From the NCBI RefSeq assembly GCF_025630775.1, contig NZ_JAOSZE010000018.1:1-64000 (forward strand): a stretch of 64,000 nt of DNA. The letters run 5' to 3'. This DNA is from Actinoplanes sp. KI2 (GTDB lineage: Bacteria; Actinomycetota; Actinomycetes; Mycobacteriales; Micromonosporaceae). The position numbers were made by a program, and so were the translations under genes. The notes beneath the pieces were generated by a model, which was not told the origin of the DNA, did no database searches, and was given only the letters and a program-made list of their open reading frames with translations. Numbering within the stretch: position 1 is the first letter of the stretch; the number at the start of each line of letters is the position of its first letter. Positions 1 through 8,092 of this stretch are shown here, one piece after another.

Positions 1-88
1 CGACACGGCCGCGATCGGGGCGCTCCAGGACGCCGCCCTGATCCTCGCCGGCAAGGCCGGCACGGTGGTCACCCCGTCCGGGAGCTAG
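1..88 (+). CDS. C-terminal end of an unidentified protein
   Basis: The first 88 bases read in one open frame (from base 2) to a TAG at 86-88, with G or C at nearly every third position, so this is the true end of a gene that starts outside the window. About 28 residues are visible: an Ala/Gly-rich helix-like stretch followed by a short polar tail ending TPSGS. This is too little to assign a family. Confidence 0.6.
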   Translation, partial: DTAAIGALQDAALILAGKAGTVVTPSGS

Positions 89-406
89 GCGATAGCGGCG
101 GCGGCCGGTGTCCCGTCAGGGGCAGGGGCCGCCGCTTGCGACGCCCGCGTCCCCTGCCGAGTCCCGCGCATCCCTCGCGCACCATGTGGGCGCTGGCGTC
201 CCACGGTGGTGTGTGCTCTAAGTGATGTTGCGCGTATTCGTCATTACTTAAAGTAGTTGACTCGACCAGAGTACTCCGAGTCCCTAGATGGAGACTGAAG
301 GGCCGCGGGCCTCAGCCGAACGTTCACATACTGAGCGTAACGATAGACGAAATCACTGAAAGTGAAATATCGTGTGCGCCGGTTCACCAGAACGGGGAAG
401 GAACGC
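89..406. other. 318-bp intergenic region upstream of the secreted peptide/lipoprotein pair
   Basis: No gene is visible on either strand. The stretch from about 220 to 370 is clearly more AT-rich than the surroundings, as expected of a promoter zone. It holds a TTGACT at 257-262 that could be a -35 element, but no convincing -10 hexamer lies 16-18 nt downstream, so no promoter is assigned. Confidence 0.4.
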
Positions 407-571
407 ATGCGTCTGTCTGTGTCCCGTCGGTTGCACGGCGGCCTGTTTCGCACCGTCCTGGCCACCACCGTTGCGGCGTCGGCGGGGCTGCTCCTGGACG
501 CCGGCCCGGCGCACGCCGACGGGGTCGACTACGCCGCGGCGGCCGGCAGCGCAGAGGCGGTGCCGCTGTGA
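407..571 (+). CDS. Small secreted peptide, 54 aa
   Basis: Short gene with a classical export signal: basic N-terminus (MRLSVSRRLHGGLFR), a hydrophobic core rich in Ala/Val/Leu and an AHA-type cleavage site (GPAHA/DG) near residue 38. This leaves a mature peptide of only about 16 residues. An in-frame ATG lies 45 nt upstream, but ATG 407 is preceded by GGGGAAGG at good distance and gives a clean signal peptide. The stop overlaps the GTG of the next gene (GTGA at 568-571), so the two are translationally coupled. The mature part resembles nothing I know; it may mainly serve to couple or target the lipoprotein. Function unknown. Confidence 0.55.
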   Translation: MRLSVSRRLHGGLFRTVLATTVAASAGLLLDAGPAHADGVDYAAAAGSAEAVPL

Positions 572-1725
572 CGACGCGACGAACCGTTCTGCTGCTGGGC
601 GCGGCCTCGGTGCTCGCCGCCTGCGGGAACGACAAGGCGCTGGCCACGATGATGCCGCTGCCGGCACCCTCGTCCTCGCCGCCGCCGGACCCCTCGTCCG
701 CGCCGCTGCCGGCCCCCTCGTCCTCGCGGCCGGCGGTCACCAGGCTGCGCTCGGTGGCCGACTGGACGAGCGTCTTCCAGCAGAGCTGGGACTACCAGTT
801 GCGGAACGGCCTGCCGCTGTCCCGCTCGACCGACAGCTGGGACCACTACGGCCTGTCCTACTCGGTCGACTCCTGCGTGGCGATGTTCCGGGCCACCGGC
901 GAGGGTCGCTACCTCGACCGGGCGCTCCAGTTCACCGAGAACGTGGCCGCCGCGGCGACCCCGTCGGCCTCGTTGCCGCAGAGCAGGTTCCACGACAAAT
1001 ACCTCGGCTGGGCCTCGTCGAAGACCGGCCAGAACGGCGACGAGGTGCCGCTCTACGAGAGCTACTTCTGGCGGTACGGGACCGGCCTGCTGGTCGCGAT
1101 GCGGGACGCCGGGCTGACCGGCGACCGCTACCGGCGGCTGCTCGACTTCGCCGAGGTGCAGGTCTTCGAGAAGTGGTACTCCCGCGGCCCGCAGGACACC
1201 GTCTACCGAGGCATGACCCACCTGTCCGCGCACTGGGCTCTGATCGCGCTCAACCTCGCCCAGGTCACCACCGACGCCACCCGCAAGGCCCGCTACCTGG
1301 CCGTGGCCGGCGACTTCGACCAGCGGATGCGCCGGCAGCTGCGACGCAACCCGGTGGAGCCGACCGCCTACTTCTGGGACGACACCTGGGGGCGGGCGAA
1401 GCGGCCCGGGCAGGATGTCAGCCACGGCAACGGCGTCATGGCGTACGTGACGGAGGCCCGCGCCCGCGGCAACGCCTGGACCGACGCCGACATGACGGCC
1501 CTCTCGTCGCTGCTCACCCGGGTGATCTGGCCCGGCAACGCCACCTACTCGGCCTATGTGGACGGTACCGGTTCGGGCAAGGGCTGGTTCTCGGACGGGT
1601 TCGTGAAGCTCGGCCGGTACGACCCGGCCACGCAGCTGCGGCTCGACTCGCATCGGGTGGTCAACAGCCAGTTCGCCGCGAACATGGCGCTCAACGCCCG
1701 GATCCTGCGCAACGGGGGAGCCTGA
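568..1725 (+). CDS. Secreted lipoprotein, probable alpha/alpha-toroid carbohydrate-active protein
   Basis: A 385-residue protein with a lipoprotein signal: MTTRRTVLLLGAASVLAAC, lipobox LAAC with the modified Cys at residue 19. A low-complexity Pro/Ser/Ala linker follows at about 30-55, as is common between lipid anchor and folded domain. The remainder is rich in aromatic residues (WDYQL, YESYFWRYG, WYSRG, YFWDDTWGR) and evenly spaced helices, a pattern typical of (alpha/alpha)-barrel glycosidases, epimerases or polysaccharide lyases. I cannot identify a catalytic signature. It is translated from a GTG that overlaps the stop of the preceding secreted peptide. It probably acts at the outer face of the membrane on a glycan (inference). 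Confidence 0.6.
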   Translation: MTTRRTVLLLGAASVLAACGNDKALATMMPLPAPSSSPPPDPSSAPLPAPSSSRPAVTRLRSVADWTSVFQQSWDYQLRNGLPLSRSTDSWDHYGLSYSVDSCVAMFRATGEGRYLDRALQFTENVAAAATPSASLPQSRFHDKYLGWASSKTGQNGDEVPLYESYFWRYGTGLLVAMRDAGLTGDRYRRLLDFAEVQVFEKWYSRGPQDTVYRGMTHLSAHWALIALNLAQVTTDATRKARYLAVAGDFDQRMRRQLRRNPVEPTAYFWDDTWGRAKRPGQDVSHGNGVMAYVTEARARGNAWTDADMTALSSLLTRVIWPGNATYSAYVDGTGSGKGWFSDGFVKLGRYDPATQLRLDSHRVVNSQFAANMALNARILRNGGA

Positions 1726-1767
1726 CCGGATCGCTGCCCGGACCGGACTCGCCGCAGTAGGCGCGTT

Positions 1768-1789
1768 CCCGCCGACACCACCTGGCGGG
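1768..1789. terminator. Possible hairpin between convergent genes
   Basis: CCCGCC (1768-1773) and GGCGGG (1784-1789) form a 6-bp GC stem with a 10-nt loop. It sits between the plus-strand lipoprotein and the convergent minus-strand esterase-like gene. There is no U tract, which is usual for hairpin terminators in high-GC actinobacteria. The stem is short, so this is tentative. Confidence 0.35.
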
Positions 1790-1851
1790 CTACGGTCGCG
1801 TGGCGTTGAAGGCGGAGCCTGCCGCATGCCGTCACGAGTCGACCGGTTTGG

Positions 1852-3693
1852 CTAGGGGCACGGGCCGCCGCCGCAGACGTCGATCACCTTTCCGGTGAGC
1901 AGGAACGCCGCCTTCTGCTGCTGCGCCTCGGGCTGCGCCCGCGGGAACTCGTGTGGGTCGGTGCCGTACTGCGGCCCGGCCGGCGCCAGGTTGGTCGGCG
2001 GCGGCGCGAACGCCAGCCCGCTGTTCCACACCACGAACGCCGAGCCGTGGTACGGGTAGTGGGGGATCGGGCGGATGCCCCAGTACGGCACCACCTCGTC
2101 GGTCCAGCCGGGGGCGAGCGCCGGCTCGTGGATCCGGGCGCCGATCGTGCGGGCCTCGACCTGCGCGGCGGCCGGGGAGACCTGGTGGTCGCCGAACGCG
2201 ACGTGCATCAGCACCTGGTGCGGCGGCGTGCCGGGCAACGGGTCGCGGGTCAGGTGCTGGGCGTAGCCGTCGGCCTCGCCGCGGTCCCAGAGCATCTGGA
2301 GCAGCGCCAGGATCACCTGCTGATCGTCCTTGCCGGGATAGGACCGGTCCATCAGCTGCTGGAACGGCGCGAAGTCGACGCTGCGCTGCAACAGCGTGCT
2401 GTAGTTCATCGCCGGGACGCCGAGCACCGAGCGGGTCCAGTCCTGGGCGATCGCGGCCAGCGCGCCGCCGTTGATGCCGCCCTGGCTGTTGCCGTCGTAG
2501 TGCATGCCGCCGGCCCGGTCGAGCAGGCCGCGGCCCTGGGCGTCCTGGAACGCCGGGCTCGAGGCGAAGCCGCCCCGGCCGGTCATCACCCGGCCCAGGT
2601 ACAGGAAGTTGAGGAAGCTTTGCTGCAGCCGGTCGGGCACCGACGGGAACCGGCTCAGGTCGGTCCACACCGAGGCGACGTACGGCACGTCGGCGGCGGC
2701 CAGCCCGATCCAGCTGGTGGCGCAGAACATGAAGTCGTACGTCTGCGACATGTCCTTGACGTTGCCCGCGTTGATCTCGGTGGGCGACCCGAGCAGCCCG
2801 TGGCCGTAGAGCGACAGGTGGGCCGGCGTGGCGGCGCTCGCCGAGCGCGGGAGGTTGCAGACGAAATCGGCCTGCAGCGTCTGCCCGGTCGCGGCGGGCA
2901 GGGCGTCGGCCCCGGTCGACCGGTAGTTCAGCCGGGAGCCGGGGTCACCGGCGCCGGTGAGGTAGCTGGGCACCGCGACCGTGCCGCGCACCTGCCGGGC
3001 GATCCGGGCGTCCTGCTCGGCGGTGTAGTCGGTGACCTGGGTGACGGTGAAGGCGGGCGCCTGCCGGCCGAGTCGCGCGAACGCGTCGTCGCGCATCCGC
3101 AGCATCCGGCCGGTCAGGCCGCGCTCGCTGGCCACGGTGAAATCCCAGGCCAGGTACGCGTCGTGGACGCCGGTGCGGCGCAGGTCGGCGCGCAGGCGGG
3201 TGGGCGTCGCCCGCGGGGTGCCGCGGACGACGACCAGGTACCGGGTCGCCTCGTGCAGCGCCACCGCCGGCCGGATGATCAGCAGCGGGTCGGTGGTGGC
3301 GTGCGCGTCGAACTCGGCCCAGTACGGCGTGCGCTGCCAGGTGCGCGTGTCGATCAGCAGGATCGGTGACGCCGGCGCCAGCGACCGGCCGATGTCGGTG
3401 ACCGGCGCGACGTCGCCCGGGGAGAGCCCCGGCGCGTGCACGAGGATCGGGGTGCCGGGACTGAAGCCGTCCTGCCGATTCCACTCCGTCGGGTCGATGT
3501 GGACACCGGCCACGTTGGCCGGCAGCTCGTCGGCCGTGAAATGCACTCGCAGGCCGGTGGGGCTGCTGCGGTCGGGGACCGTGAACCGGTTGCTGGGAAA
3601 CGGAAGCAGCGTGTCGCCGGCCGAAGCGACCGCCGCGCTCGACGGCGCGACGACGGAGAGCGCGGTGATGGCCAGGACGAGGAATCGGCGCAT
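1852..3693 (-). CDS. Secreted alpha/beta-hydrolase-like esterase
   Basis: About 613 residues from ATG 3693 (an upstream in-frame TTG at 3729 is less likely). The N-terminus MRRFLVLAITALSVVAPSSA is a Sec signal peptide cleaved near residue 24. The N-terminal half is beta-rich; the C-terminal half contains LYGHGLLGS, an oxyanion-type HG motif, and YDGNSQGGINGG, which fits a G-x-S-x-G nucleophile elbow. Later GDHQV and HGSAF are candidates for the catalytic Asp and His. This architecture matches large secreted bacterial lipases/esterases; the substrate is unknown. The gene ends convergently to the upstream lipoprotein. Unusually long for a simple lipase, consistent with an extra beta domain. Confidence 0.6.
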   Translation of the reverse strand: MRRFLVLAITALSVVAPSSAAVASAGDTLLPFPSNRFTVPDRSSPTGLRVHFTADELPANVAGVHIDPTEWNRQDGFSPGTPILVHAPGLSPGDVAPVTDIGRSLAPASPILLIDTRTWQRTPYWAEFDAHATTDPLLIIRPAVALHEATRYLVVVRGTPRATPTRLRADLRRTGVHDAYLAWDFTVASERGLTGRMLRMRDDAFARLGRQAPAFTVTQVTDYTAEQDARIARQVRGTVAVPSYLTGAGDPGSRLNYRSTGADALPAATGQTLQADFVCNLPRSASAATPAHLSLYGHGLLGSPTEINAGNVKDMSQTYDFMFCATSWIGLAAADVPYVASVWTDLSRFPSVPDRLQQSFLNFLYLGRVMTGRGGFASSPAFQDAQGRGLLDRAGGMHYDGNSQGGINGGALAAIAQDWTRSVLGVPAMNYSTLLQRSVDFAPFQQLMDRSYPGKDDQQVILALLQMLWDRGEADGYAQHLTRDPLPGTPPHQVLMHVAFGDHQVSPAAAQVEARTIGARIHEPALAPGWTDEVVPYWGIRPIPHYPYHGSAFVVWNSGLAFAPPPTNLAPAGPQYGTDPHEFPRAQPEAQQQKAAFLLTGKVIDVCGGGPCP

Positions 3694-3731
3694 GTCCCTT
3701 GTCTTACGCCGCCGTCGTGGGCCGGGCAATC

Positions 3732-3755
3732 GTCCCTACAGCCGTCCCTACAGCC
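3732..3755. repeat. 12-bp tandem duplication with doubled stop codon
   Basis: GTCCCTACAGCC occurs twice back to back (3732-3743, 3744-3755). It covers the end of the RDD gene, so two in-frame TAG codons lie 12 nt apart on the minus strand. Confidence 0.8.
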
Positions 3756-4206
3756 GGACGACGAGCGTGCGGGCGATCAGGTCGTGGATCGCCCGGTGCC
3801 GCCGGTCGACCAGCATCCACAGTGCACCGATCGGGAAGTAGGCCAGCAGGATTCCGCGTGCCAGGGCCGCGATCCAGCGCACCCGGCCCCGGGACATGTT
3901 GACCACCCGGACCCCGGCCAGCGCCATCCCCGGGGTGCGGCCGGTCAGCCCCCAGAACACCGCGCAGTAGAGCGCGAACACCGCCGGCAGCACCGCCAGG
4001 TACACGGTCGTGAGCGTCTTGGCCAGTGCATGGGCGTCGCTGCCGAGGACCGAGGCGATCAGGCTCATCCCGGTCGCGGTGCCGACCGACGCGACCGACA
4101 CGATCAGCGAGTCCACGACGTACGCGATGGTCCGGGAGACGACGCCCGCGAAACCGGCCGGCGAGGCCGCAGCCATCGCCGGCCGGTCAGCCGCAGTCGC
4201 GCTCAT
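3748..4206 (-). CDS. RDD-family membrane protein
   Basis: A 152-residue protein with about three hydrophobic segments (near 25-55, 65-90 and 125-145). The family hallmarks are present: an Arg and Asp pair in the first segment region (SRTIAYVVDSLIV), TGRTPGMALAGVRVV in the middle, and RRHRAIHDLIARTLVV at the end. RDD proteins are small integral membrane proteins; some have been linked to Na+ or metabolite transport, but no role can be given here. The ATG overlaps the stop of the P-type ATPase (ATGA at 4203-4206), so the two are co-translated, and the RDD protein may modify or accompany the pump (inference). Confidence 0.85.
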   Translation of the reverse strand: MSATAADRPAMAAASPAGFAGVVSRTIAYVVDSLIVSVASVGTATGMSLIASVLGSDAHALAKTLTTVYLAVLPAVFALYCAVFWGLTGRTPGMALAGVRVVNMSRGRVRWIAALARGILLAYFPIGALWMLVDRRHRAIHDLIARTLVVRL

Positions 4207-6956
4207 GCCGCCACGGCGACAGGAACGGGCTCAGTCTCGGTCGCGGGCGGGTTACCCGAACCGCGGCGCCGCAGCACCATCTTCCGGATCTCGGTCAGCA
4301 CGATCACGGTCAGGGCCGCGCCGATGCAGATGATCCATTGGACGGCGTTGAGGCTGACCGTGCCGAGCAGGCGCTGGAGGAAGTCCAGCTGGGTGGCCAG
4401 GAAGATGGCCGCCACGGACATGCCGCTGGTGATCACGAAGCGCCGATCGTTGAACGTCTCGAAGCTGAACACCGACCGGATGTCGCTGCGCACGGTCCAC
4501 GACCAGAACAGGTTCATGATCGCGAACGCGGTGACGCCCATGGTGCGGCCCGTCTCGATGTTCCACTCCCGGTCGGCCCACCAGATCACCAGCAGCGTGG
4601 CGATACCCATGACCAGGCCGACGACCCCGAGCCAGCCGAGCGACCCGCGGCTCAGCAGCGGCTCGTCCGAGCGGCGTGGCTTGCGCTGCATGATCTCGGG
4701 GTCGCCCTTGCCGTAGCCGAGCCCGATGGACTGGAACACCTGGGTGGTGAAGTTCAGCCACAGCGTTTGCAACGGCACGAACGGCACGCCGGCCGCGATG
4801 TTGAAGATGCTGGCGGCCAGGAATGTGACCACCATGCCGACGAGCGCGCCCATTTGGAAGAAGATGTATTTCTTCAGGTTGTCGTAGAGCTCGCGGCCCA
4901 GCCGCACCGCCGTGACGATCGTCGCGAAGTCGTCGTCGGTGAGGATCATCGCGGCGGCTTCCTTGCTCACCTCGGTGCCGGTGATCCCCATCGCGATGCC
5001 GATGTCGGCCTTCTTCAGCGCCGGCGCGTCGTTCACGCCGTCGCCGGTCATGGCGACGATGTGCCCCTTGCGCTTGAGCACCTCGACCAGGCGCACCTTG
5101 TGCTCCGGGGTGACCCGGGCGATCACGCCGATCCCGTCGATCTGCTCGTCGGCCTGCGCGTCGGTCATCGCCGCGAAGTCGTTGCCGGTGATGGCCCGGC
5201 CCTCGATGCCGAGCTTGCCGGCGATCGCGGCCGCGGTGACCGCGTGGTCCCCGGTGATCATCCGGACCTGGATGCCGGCCGCGTGCGCCTCGGCGATCGC
5301 CGCCTTGGCCTGCGGCCGGGGCGGGTCGACGATGCCGACCAGGGCCAGCACGGTCATCCCGTCCAGCGCCGCGAGCAGGTCGCCGTCGCCGTTGAAGGTG
5401 GCCGGGTCGAAGTCCTTGCGGCCGGTCGCCATGACCCGCAGGCCCTGCTCGGCGAGCCGCTTGTTCTCGTCCAGGTACCGCTCCTTGAACGCGGCGTCCA
5501 CGTTGATGATCGACAGGTCTGCGGGCGCGAGCGTGTGTGTCGCCCGGGCCAGCAACTGGTCGGGTGCGCCCTTGATGAACGCCCGGATGACGGCCTTGCC
5601 CGACGCGTCGGTCATCCGGTGGAAGGTCGCCATCATCTTGTACGCGGCGTCGAACGGCAGCTCGGCCACCCGCGGGTACTGTTCGCGGGTCGCGACGACG
5701 CCGATCCCGCCCTTCTCGGCGAGCACCACGAGGGCGCCCTCGGTCGGGTCGCCGATCATCTCCCCGTCCTGCGCGACCGCGTCCGAGGCGAGCGCCATCG
5801 GCAGCAGGAAGTCGTCGAGCGGGGTGTCCGGCTGCCCGGCGACCCGCTGGATCGAGCCGTCGGTGGAATAGCCGCTGCCGGAGACCGTGTACCGCCGGCC
5901 CGGGATGGTCATCTCGATGGCGGTCATCTGGTTCAGCGTCAGCGTCCCGGTCTTGTCCGAGTTGATCGCCGAGGTCGAGCCCAGCGTCTCGGTCGAGCGC
6001 AGCCGCTTGACGATCGCGTGGGACTTCGCCAGTGTCGTGGTGCCCAGCGACAGGATCGTGGTCACCACGGCCGGCAGGCCGGTCGGGATGGCCGAGACGG
6101 CGAAGGCGACCGCGGCGGTGAAGACCACGGTGAACTCGTTGCCCCGGGCCAGGTTGAGGACGATCGACGCGATCAGCGCCAGGCCGGAGACGAAGAGGAT
6201 CTGGTTGGTCAGCGCGGCGAGCTGCCGGGTGAGCGGGGTGTCCTCCTCCTTCTGGGTCTGCAGCATGCCGGAGATGTGGCCGACCTCGGTGGCCATGCCG
6301 GTCGCGGTGACCAGCAGCTCGCCCGAGCCCCGGGTGACGTTGGTGTTCATGTACGCCATGTCGGACCGGTCGCCGAGGTCCGTGTCGACCGACCCGCACG
6401 CCTCGACGCTCTTGCTGACCGGCAGGCTCTCCCCGGTCAGCGCCGCTTCGGCGATCTCCAGGGTGGCCGCGCGCAGCAGCCGCCCGTCGGCCGGCACCAG
6501 ATCGCCGGCCTCGATCAGCACGACGTCGCCGGGCACCAGCTCCTCGGCCGGCAGCTCGACGAGCCGGCCGTCGCGCCGCACCTTGGCCTTGATGATCATC
6601 ATCTTCTGCAGCGCGCTGATCGCCGCCGCCGCCTTGCCCTCCTGCTGCAGGCCGAGGAAGGCGTTGAGCAGGGTGAGCAGGATCAGCAGGATGCCGGTGC
6701 CCCACTGCTTGAGCGGCACCATGCTGCCGATGCCGGCCGCCAGCAGGACGATCTGCATCGGGTCGGCGTACTGCCGCAGAAACGCTCGCCACCAGGGCTC
6801 CTTCTTGCCCTCGGCGAACTTGTTCGGGCCGAACTCCGCCCGTCGTCTCTCGGCCTCCGCGGTGCTGAGGCCGGACTGCTGGTCGACCTCCTCGGCCTGC
6901 AGCGCCTCGGCGACCGACAGGGTATGGAACGGTGGTGGGGATGTCGCTATCGCCAT
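4203..6956 (-). CDS. P-type cation-transporting ATPase with altered ion site
   Basis: A 917-residue P2-like ATPase. Visible in order: N-terminal cation ATPase domain (GLSTAEAERRRAEFGPN), two transmembrane helices (about 65-105), actuator domain with LTGES (about 173-177), M4 with PTGLPAVVTT (291-300), phosphorylation motif SDKTGTLT with Asp334, hinge MTGDGVNDAPALKKAD and six C-terminal helices. It would pump a cation using ATP through an aspartyl-phosphate intermediate. Odd point: compared with SERCA, the acidic ligands of M4 (PEGL), M5 (NxxGE) and M6 (NxxTD) are replaced by Thr, Met and Gln, so Ca2+ transport is doubtful; H+ or another ion is possible. It is coupled to the downstream RDD gene, and an Arg-rich mini-ORF plus a dyad site (7113-7129) lie upstream. 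Confidence 0.9.
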   Translation of the reverse strand: MAIATSPPPFHTLSVAEALQAEEVDQQSGLSTAEAERRRAEFGPNKFAEGKKEPWWRAFLRQYADPMQIVLLAAGIGSMVPLKQWGTGILLILLTLLNAFLGLQQEGKAAAAISALQKMMIIKAKVRRDGRLVELPAEELVPGDVVLIEAGDLVPADGRLLRAATLEIAEAALTGESLPVSKSVEACGSVDTDLGDRSDMAYMNTNVTRGSGELLVTATGMATEVGHISGMLQTQKEEDTPLTRQLAALTNQILFVSGLALIASIVLNLARGNEFTVVFTAAVAFAVSAIPTGLPAVVTTILSLGTTTLAKSHAIVKRLRSTETLGSTSAINSDKTGTLTLNQMTAIEMTIPGRRYTVSGSGYSTDGSIQRVAGQPDTPLDDFLLPMALASDAVAQDGEMIGDPTEGALVVLAEKGGIGVVATREQYPRVAELPFDAAYKMMATFHRMTDASGKAVIRAFIKGAPDQLLARATHTLAPADLSIINVDAAFKERYLDENKRLAEQGLRVMATGRKDFDPATFNGDGDLLAALDGMTVLALVGIVDPPRPQAKAAIAEAHAAGIQVRMITGDHAVTAAAIAGKLGIEGRAITGNDFAAMTDAQADEQIDGIGVIARVTPEHKVRLVEVLKRKGHIVAMTGDGVNDAPALKKADIGIAMGITGTEVSKEAAAMILTDDDFATIVTAVRLGRELYDNLKKYIFFQMGALVGMVVTFLAASIFNIAAGVPFVPLQTLWLNFTTQVFQSIGLGYGKGDPEIMQRKPRRSDEPLLSRGSLGWLGVVGLVMGIATLLVIWWADREWNIETGRTMGVTAFAIMNLFWSWTVRSDIRSVFSFETFNDRRFVITSGMSVAAIFLATQLDFLQRLLGTVSLNAVQWIICIGAALTVIVLTEIRKMVLRRRGSGNPPATETEPVPVAVAA

Positions 6957-6991
6957 CGAAGGCTCCTGAGGTGAATAGAAAATCCGGTGGC

Positions 6992-7063
6992 TTAGCGGCG
7001 GCGGGCTACCCGGCGGGCCGTCCGGCGGCCGGTACGGCGGGCCACGCGACGAGTTCCGAACAT
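6992..7063 (-). CDS. Arg-rich 23-aa peptide with RRxx periodicity
   Basis: ATG at 7063-7061, TAA at 6994-6992, 23 codons. It is preceded by a textbook ribosome binding site, AAGGAGGTG (7077-7069), five nt from the ATG, stronger than that of most genes here. The peptide begins MFGTRRVARR and continues as an Arg-Arg-x-x repeat to a C-terminal triple Arg: 11 of 23 residues are Arg, at four-residue spacing, so all would lie on one face of a helix. It is the first ORF after dyad site A and sits 35 nt before the P-type ATPase gene. It could be a real basic peptide (membrane or nucleic-acid binding), a translational leader, or a truncated remnant of a longer Arg-rich N-terminus. Existence as an expressed ORF is likely; function unknown. 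Confidence 0.55.
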   Translation of the reverse strand: MFGTRRVARRTGRRTARRVARRR

Positions 7064-7112
7064 GACTGCACCTCCTTCGCGCCGATGCTGCCGCCCGGCG
7101 GGCCGGTGCGCG

Positions 7113-7129
7113 TCATCCCATGAGGATGA
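7113..7129. promoter_or_regulatory. Dyad site A (TCATCC-N5-GGATGA)
   Basis: A perfect inverted repeat, TCATCC (7113-7118), spacer CATGA, GGATGA (7124-7129). It ends 50 nt upstream of the Arg-rich mini-ORF that leads the P-type ATPase transcript. It is the most symmetrical of five related sites in the block (see also 8664, 14021, 15162, 18176). Likely operator of an unidentified dimeric regulator. Confidence 0.6.
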
Positions 7130-7132
7130 TGG

Positions 7133-7627
7133 TCAGTGCAGAAGAATCTTCAGGGCGATCATGACCACCCCGAAGGCGGTCGCCACCAGCGTGGACACCG
7201 CCCGCTCGGCGGGCTCGAGCTGGCTGCCCATGTACCAGCCGACCGCGCCGAGCAGGATGGTGCTGCAGATCAGCGCGAGCAGGATCGCCAGGCTCAACCC
7301 GGCGCCGAGCGCCGTCGCCAGCAGCAGGGTGAGCAGTGGCAGCACGGTGAGGCTGATGATCTCCCAGCCGCCGGTGAGCTGCTCGCGCACCACGTGCCAG
7401 GCCGGCCGGTGCCCCTCGTGGATCCGCTCGGCGACGATCTTGGCGTACCGCTCGGCCACCCAGTAGATCGTCAGCGTGACGATCACGATGATGTCGAGCT
7501 TGTACGCCGTCTCGGCATGAGCGGTGAGCAGCACCGACGAGCCCACGATGAGGCCGTAGACGCCGGCCGCGGTACCCTCCGCGGTCTCGTGCCGCAGCCG
7601 GAACCGCAGCCGGCTCCGGACCGTCAT
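7133..7627 (-). CDS. Four-helix membrane protein of unknown function
   Basis: A 164-residue protein with about four hydrophobic segments (about 20-38, 45-58, 90-130, 140-162) and a basic N-terminus (MTVRSRLRFRLRHE). The middle contains a charged loop, AERIHEGHRPAWHVVREQ, and GWEI. I do not recognise a named family, although similar small membrane proteins are frequent in actinobacterial stress clusters. The start is one nt after the stop of the DUF7144 gene, so it is co-translated with it, third in the DUF6069-DUF7144-this gene operon. No catalytic residues are evident. Confidence 0.7.
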   Translation of the reverse strand: MTVRSRLRFRLRHETAEGTAAGVYGLIVGSSVLLTAHAETAYKLDIIVIVTLTIYWVAERYAKIVAERIHEGHRPAWHVVREQLTGGWEIISLTVLPLLTLLLATALGAGLSLAILLALICSTILLGAVGWYMGSQLEPAERAVSTLVATAFGVVMIALKILLH

Positions 7628-7628
7628 G

Positions 7629-8069
7629 TCACTCGCGTTCCGAGCGCCGGAGCAGCTTGCCCTCGGCGCCGTGCACGGCGATCGCGTAGATCGCGATCAG
7701 GTCGAGGGCGATCGCGATGATCGACCAGATCGGGTAGGAGGCCAGAAAGGTCATGTTGATCATCGCGTGCACGAACACGACGATCAGCGCGAGGAACCGG
7801 GCCCAGGTGTATCCGAACATCACCGCGTAGCCGGCGCCCAGCAGCATCACGCCGAACGCGACGAGCACCCAGCCCCACGTGGTGTAGCTCAGGTCGATCG
7901 CCAGGGACTCCGCCTTGACCAGGTAGAAGTCGTCGTCGAAGAGCGCGACGAACCCCTGTATCAGGCTGATCAGCCCGCTCACCATCATGACGACCCCGGT
8001 GAACAGGACCCAGCCGACCCACTTGGTGAGGCCGGTCGCCTCACCGGGCCGGGCATATTGCGTTGCCAT
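7629..8069 (-). CDS. DUF7144-type membrane protein
   Basis: A 146-residue protein starting at ATG 8069, preceded by GAGGGAG. After a short polar N-terminus come four membrane segments with the family pattern: GWVLFTGVVMMVSG, a lumenal loop with a short helix, TTWGWVLVAFGVMLLGAGYAV, WARFLALIVVFVHAMIN and PIWSIIAIALDLIAIYAIAVHG. The fold resembles small actinobacterial membrane proteins often near stress genes; no activity is known to me. A paralogue with the same pattern lies at 8739-9155 on the other strand. It is the second gene of the operon that begins with the DUF6069 gene at 8602 and is probably under site B. Confidence 0.8.
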   Translation of the reverse strand: MATQYARPGEATGLTKWVGWVLFTGVVMMVSGLISLIQGFVALFDDDFYLVKAESLAIDLSYTTWGWVLVAFGVMLLGAGYAVMFGYTWARFLALIVVFVHAMINMTFLASYPIWSIIAIALDLIAIYAIAVHGAEGKLLRRSERE

Positions 8070-8092
8070 AAATCTCCCTCTCAGCTTCCCTC

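Noticed and set aside
1951-3369. Long plus-strand open frame opposite the secreted esterase-like gene, and similar long frames opposite the P-type ATPase, GH78, helicase and GH2 genes
   Set aside because: Such frames are the usual by-product of high GC content; they have Arg/Gly/Ala/Pro-rich or His/Asp-rich composition, no ribosome sites and no family resemblance, while the opposite strand carries complete, recognisable proteins.
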